64,000 nt of DNA, taken from assembly GCF_000378505.1 (NCBI RefSeq), contig NZ_KB900000.1:62001-126000 (forward strand). The letters are read 5' to 3'. The position numbers and the translations under genes were made by a program. The first letter of the stretch is position 1; every line of letters begins with the position of its first letter. This document shows positions 64,000 through 64,000 of this stretch, one piece after another. This stretch comes from Modicisalibacter luteus DSM 23508 (GTDB taxonomy: Bacteria; Pseudomonadota; Gammaproteobacteria; Pseudomonadales; Halomonadaceae). The notes below the pieces were generated by a model. The model was not told where the DNA came from. It saw only the letters and a program-made list of their open reading frames with translations, and ran no database searches.

Positions 64000-64000
64000 A

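Noticed and set aside
1-64000. CRISPR arrays, tRNA or rRNA genes, transposases, phage genes
   Set aside because: No regularly spaced repeats, tRNA-like T-loop segments outside coding DNA, rRNA segments or mobile-element proteins were seen on reading.

Overview
The window is a gene-dense, high-GC stretch of a gammaproteobacterial chromosome. Protein resemblances (EctA-like acetyltransferase, long two-ATP-cone NrdA, DUF3360 transporter, short NAD-type 6-phosphogluconate dehydrogenase, pepA-holC and lptFG neighbourhood) fit a halophilic Halomonadaceae member such as Halomonas. That placement is inferred from remembered family resemblance, not from a search. No rRNA, tRNA, CRISPR array, prophage or insertion sequence was found. 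About 57 genes can be supported, the last one cut by the window edge.

Layout. 1-415: AT-rich, no gene. 416-2533: a ClsB-like phospholipase D enzyme and an unrecognised protein. 2723-6711: a two-gene DNA-repair operon, a FAN1-like VRR-NUC nuclease overlapping an XPD/DinG-type helicase with a nuclease-like N-terminus. 6785-9785: a three-gene, translationally overlapping type III polyketide synthase cluster (methyltransferase, flavoprotein, PKS). 9833-13799: retropepsin-like protease, orphan PhnP, zinc alcohol dehydrogenase, PRC-barrel protein and a 59-residue membrane protein. 13902-19370: a P2-type ATPase with altered ion ligands, a membrane/coiled-coil protein, TelA and a DUF202 protein. 19453-24452: NAD-type Gnd, an EctA-like acetyltransferase without ectBC, an amidase and a DUF3360 transporter.

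24518-28817: class Ia ribonucleotide reductase (nrdAB), with candidate NrdR boxes and a DnaA-like site upstream. 29280-31627: an RstA/RstB-type two-component system. 31667-35446: a lipocalin-like protein, metR and divergent metE. 35596-40999: small stress and repair genes (MliC/COG3650 fusion lipoprotein, azoR, YdjM-like protein, tag, DUF411, gloA, a cysteine-free uracil-DNA-glycosylase-like protein, DoxX). 41341-44300: two diguanylate cyclases flanking a META-domain lipoprotein.

44417-56338: the conserved valS / holC-pepA / lptF-lptG block, interrupted between valS and holC by a chemoreceptor (with a good FliA-type promoter) and a malate:quinone oxidoreductase with a signal peptide. 56466-57331: bfd and bfr, iron storage and release, behind a probable Fur box. 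57411-59011: purE-purK. 59136-61012: DUF1653, tcdA and truC (two of them tRNA-modification genes). 61131-64000: a zinc-ligand-poor sirtuin, a BASS-family transporter, a DTW-domain tRNA modification enzyme and the 3' end of a TraB-like gene.

The most promising parts for follow-up are the type III PKS cluster, the FAN1-helicase pair, the TelA/P2-ATPase region, the lone EctA paralogue and the MliC-COG3650 fusion. None can be claimed as a new system from sequence alone.
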